Assembly: GCA_029224465.1 (NCBI GenBank)
Contig: JAQXUQ010000016.1
Coordinates: 20,291-84,290, forward strand
From: Bacillota bacterium
GTDB taxonomy: Bacteria > Bacillota > Clostridia > Lachnospirales > Lachnospiraceae
DNA: 64,000 nucleotides
Direction of reading: 5' to 3'
Part shown: in pieces, positions 61,916 through 64,000 of the stretch
How the letters are laid out: the number at the start of each line of letters is the position of its first letter
Numbering within the stretch: the stretch's first letter is position 1
Notes under the pieces: generated by a model
Database searches by the model: none
What the model was told of the DNA's origin: nothing
Seen by the model: only the letters and a program-made list of their open reading frames with translations
Position numbers and translations under genes: made by a program

Positions 61916-61950
61916 AATCCATCTTGTTCGAGAGCAAGATGGATTTTTCT
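61916..61950 (+). terminator. Terminator of the SAM-I riboswitch
   Basis: AATCCATCTTG (61916-61926) pairs with CAAGATGGATT (61935-61945) and is followed by TTTCTTTT. It is the expression platform before metK. Confidence 0.9.
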
Positions 61951-61990
61951 TTTGGATAAAGAGAAGAGAAAACGAAAGGAGCATTCCGAA

Positions 61991-63181
61991 ATGGAAAAGA
62001 TGATTTTTACGTCCGAGTCCGTAACAGAAGGACATCCCGACAAAATCTGTGACTGTGTTTCAGACGCAATTCTGGATGCCTGCATGGCACAGGATCCGAT
62101 GAGCCGCGTTGCATGCGAGACAGCTACATGCACCGGCTTCGTGCTGATTACAGGCGAAATCACAACCAAGGCAAAGGTGGATTATCAGAAGATCGCGCGT
62201 GATACAATCCGCGAGATCGGCTATGACGATTCTTCGAAGGGGTTTGACGCCGATACCTGCGCTGTTTTTGTCGCGCTGGATCAGCAGTCCCCCGACATCG
62301 CGATGGGCGTTGACAAGGCGATCGAAGCACGCGAGAACAAGATGACGGATGAGCAGATCGAGGCGATCGGCGCCGGAGACCAGGGCATGATGTTCGGCTA
62401 CGCGACCAACGAGACGCCGGAGTATATGCCTTATTCGATCAATCTCGCGCACAAGCTGACGAGAAAGCTGGCCGAGGTACGCAAGAACGGAACGCTTCCT
62501 TATCTTCGCGCGGACGGCAAGTCGCAGGTATCTGTGGAATACGACGAGAACAACAAGCCGGTAAGACTGGAGGCAATTGTCATTTCCACACAGCACGACG
62601 AGAAGGTTACGCAGGAACAGATCCACGAAGACATCAGAAAGTATGTCATTGACGCGGTTGTTGACGCTGCGATGATTGATGAAAAGACAAAGATCTACAT
62701 CAATCCGACAGGACGCTTTGTTATCGGCGGGCCTCACGGTGACGCCGGACTGACCGGCCGTAAGATTATTGTCGATACCTATGGCGGTGTCGGCCGTCAC
62801 GGCGGCGGAGCTTTCTCCGGAAAGGACTGCACAAAGGTTGACCGTTCCGCTGCATACGCCGCACGTTACGTTGCGAAGAATCTGGTGGCTGCCGGATACG
62901 CTGACCGTCTCGAGATTCAGCTTTCCTACGCGATCGGTGTTGCACAGCCTACTTCGATCAACGTGAATACATTTGACACCGGAAAGATCTCGGACGAGAA
63001 GATTGTTGACATCATCCGCAGACATTTTGACCTGCGTCCGGCTGGAATCATCAAGATGCTGGATCTTCGCCGTCCGATTTACGCCAAGACGGCAGCGTAC
63101 GGTCACTTCGGCCGCACGGACATTGATCTGCCGTGGGAGCACCTTGACAAGGTTGATGAACTGAAGGCGGAACTGGCATAA
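61991..63181 (+). CDS. metK: S-adenosylmethionine synthetase
   Basis: Makes SAM from methionine and ATP, 396 aa, standard length. Motifs are [20 protein letters not shown] (7-26), [15 protein letters not shown] (about 117), [20 protein letters not shown] (about 246) and [19 protein letters not shown] (about 270). The ATG at 61991 is preceded by GAAAGGAG. Controlled by the SAM-I riboswitch upstream, and followed by a strong terminator. It links cysteine and methionine metabolism with the two cysteine synthase genes in the window. Confidence 0.98.
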   Translation: MEKMIFTSESVTEGHPDKICDCVSDAILDACMAQDPMSRVACETATCTGFVLITGEITTKAKVDYQKIARDTIREIGYDDSSKGFDADTCAVFVALDQQSPDIAMGVDKAIEARENKMTDEQIEAIGAGDQGMMFGYATNETPEYMPYSINLAHKLTRKLAEVRKNGTLPYLRADGKSQVSVEYDENNKPVRLEAIVISTQHDEKVTQEQIHEDIRKYVIDAVVDAAMIDEKTKIYINPTGRFVIGGPHGDAGLTGRKIIVDTYGGVGRHGGGAFSGKDCTKVDRSAAYAARYVAKNLVAAGYADRLEIQLSYAIGVAQPTSINVNTFDTGKISDEKIVDIIRRHFDLRPAGIIKMLDLRRPIYAKTAAYGHFGRTDIDLPWEHLDKVDELKAELA

Positions 63182-63204
63182 CCTCTTAATATAAGTGAAG
63201 ACAG

Positions 63205-63247
63205 AACACAGCCTGCGTCCTTTGCGATGCCGGGCTGTGTTTTTTTG
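63205..63247 (+). terminator. Terminator after metK
   Basis: AACACAGCC (63205-63213) pairs with GGCTGTGTT (63233-63241), followed by a run of T. Confidence 0.85.
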
Positions 63248-63457
63248 CCGGATTTTCATCATCCTATGGCGGCAAAACAGCACTCGCAAGGGCTGGAAAA
63301 CCCGTTCTGCCGCGCGTTTGGAAACTGATTGACAGATCCGACCGCGTCAAGACATGGTTGTGCTCAATTTCTGCTGGAAGCTTTCTATAATCTGACAAGC
63401 GCTTGTCCGCGTCACAACGCTAAATTGCAATTTAACTGAAAAAAGAAAAAATTTAAA

Positions 63458-63472
63458 TCGCCAATTTGGCGA
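63458..63472. repeat. TCGCCAA-T-TTGGCGA inverted repeat upstream of the tRNA promoter
   Basis: 7-bp arms around one central base, 10 bases before the -35. It lies in an AT-rich stretch that resembles an UP element. The gap 63248-63457 before it has no gene and no other structure I can name. Confidence 0.5.
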
Positions 63473-63482
63473 AAATTAATGT

Positions 63483-63511
63483 TTGACATAAGAGTGCCCA
63501 TGCAGTAAGAT
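63483..63511 (+). promoter_or_regulatory. Strong promoter for the tRNA-Ser genes
   Basis: TTGACA (63483-63488), 17-bp spacer, TAAGAT (63506-63511), with AT-rich DNA just upstream (from about 63421). This is the layout of stable RNA promoters. Confidence 0.7.
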
Positions 63512-63585
63512 ATACATTGTTCCGCCGATGAGCCGGAACGAAAGATTTAAGAAAAATTCATCTGATTTATACATTGAATTGATAC

Positions 63586-63671
63586 GCAGAGGTATCGAAG
63601 CGGTCATAACGAGGCGGTCTTGAAAACCGTTTGGCCTTCGGGCCACATGGGTTCGAATCCCATCCTCTGCG
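63586..63671 (+). tRNA. tRNA-Ser (anticodon TGA)
   Basis: Cloverleaf with acceptor GCAGAGG / CCTCTGC, anticodon loop CT-TGA-AA in stem GCGGT/ACCGT, long variable arm (class II) with GGCC-TTCG-GGCC, and T-loop GTTCGAATC. No encoded CCA; the discriminator base is G. Confidence 0.95.
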
Positions 63672-63722
63672 CTTGCAATACCTTATACAACTTACTGAAT
63701 ATCTGATTCCGGTAGGGCTTTT

Positions 63723-63811
63723 GGAGAAATACCCAAGAGGTCGAAGGGGCTCCCCTGGAAAGGGAGTAGGTCGTTAATAGCGGCGCGAGGGTTCAAATCC
63801 CTCTTTCTCCG
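63723..63811 (+). tRNA. tRNA-Ser (anticodon GGA)
   Basis: Cloverleaf with acceptor GGAGAAA / TTTCTCC, anticodon loop CT-GGA-AA in stem CTCCC/GGGAG, a long variable arm, and T-loop GTTCAAATC; discriminator G, no encoded CCA. Fifty-one bases after the first tRNA gene, likely the same transcript. Confidence 0.95.
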
Positions 63812-64000
63812 TCAGCGAAGCTGTCATGCAGCTGCGCTCTGCACATTTCAAATCGAATAATTGACAATCAAACAGAAATGCAACCCTGAATACATTCTAA
63901 TGAATTTATTCAGAACATTCCAAGAATGTTCGAAGGACATCGGAAGATGTCCGCGAACAACCAAGTAAAGATGGTAACTTACGAGAAACGACAACGTTAA
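63812..64000 (+). other. Structured spacer at the window edge
   Basis: Holds two perfect hairpins, GAACATTC-CAA-GAATGTTC (63913-63931) and GGACATC-GGAA-GATGTCC (63935-63952), and no open reading frame. It resembles a transcribed spacer or stable-RNA leader following the tRNA genes; an rRNA operon might begin beyond the edge, but that cannot be seen. Confidence 0.4.

Overview
The window reads as chromosomal DNA of an anaerobic, Gram-positive, mid-GC (a little over 50% by eye) member of the Clostridia, most likely a Lachnospiraceae relative. Pointers are a pyruvate formate-lyase pair, LPxTG pilus genes with a class C sortase, type III glutamine synthetase (GlnN), an ammonium channel fused to PII, a SAM-I riboswitch on metK, DUF6465/DUF975 proteins and frequent TTG/GTG starts. 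The genus cannot be fixed from sequence alone. I see no insertion sequence, prophage, CRISPR array, plasmid gene or obvious island boundary.

Layout. 1-7.9 kb: class A PBP (5' end cut by the window), UvrD-like helicase, an OmpR/VanR-type two-component system and a small DUF6465 protein. 8.2-14.6 kb: four overlapping genes of a covalent pilus operon (SpaA-type pilin, fibro-slime adhesin, sortase C, small surface protein). 14.7-23.1 kb: an orphan 76-aa protein with a structured leader, a lipoprotein, pflB-pflA, an ArsB/NhaD-type permease, and an ECF sigma/anti-sigma-like/SIMPL lipoprotein operon. 23.3-35.4 kb: nitrogen assimilation, asnB divergent from glnN, then gltB-gltD and amt-PII. 35.7-40.4 kb: rhomboid protease, a second cysteine synthase-like enzyme, an AhpD-like protein and a polar amino-acid ABC importer, possibly for cystine. 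40.5-48.8 kb: a sialic acid (Neu5Ac) import and catabolism cluster, nagB divergent from nanE-ABC transporter-nanA-nanK-nagA. 49-58 kb: pyrG-glnA-ANTAR regulator, oligoendopeptidase F, gpmI, clpX and an lspA-like gene. 58.3-63.2 kb: a divergent carbamate kinase, cysK, two membrane proteins and metK under a SAM-I riboswitch. 63.4-64 kb: a strong promoter, two tRNA-Ser genes and a structured leader running off the end.

How it fits together. The strongest theme is glutamine/glutamate metabolism under RNA-level control. An ANTAR-domain protein with an apparently non-phosphorylatable receiver is encoded next to glnA. Intrinsic terminators sit in front of glnN, amt-PII and pyrG, and in front of amt and glnN an alternative hairpin overlaps the terminator's 5' arm. 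A 10-bp palindrome, TTGTATACAA, lies between the divergent asnB and glnN promoters and again upstream of pyrG, with a partial copy before gltB, suggesting an unidentified transcription factor that groups the glutamine-using genes. The asnB 5' leader carries a 99-nt foldback with perfect 22-bp arms. I consider this combination (shared palindrome, asnB foldback, ANTAR-type attenuators, Amt-PII fusion) the best candidate for an undescribed regulatory circuit in the window. The binding and regulation are inference; the sequence elements are directly visible.
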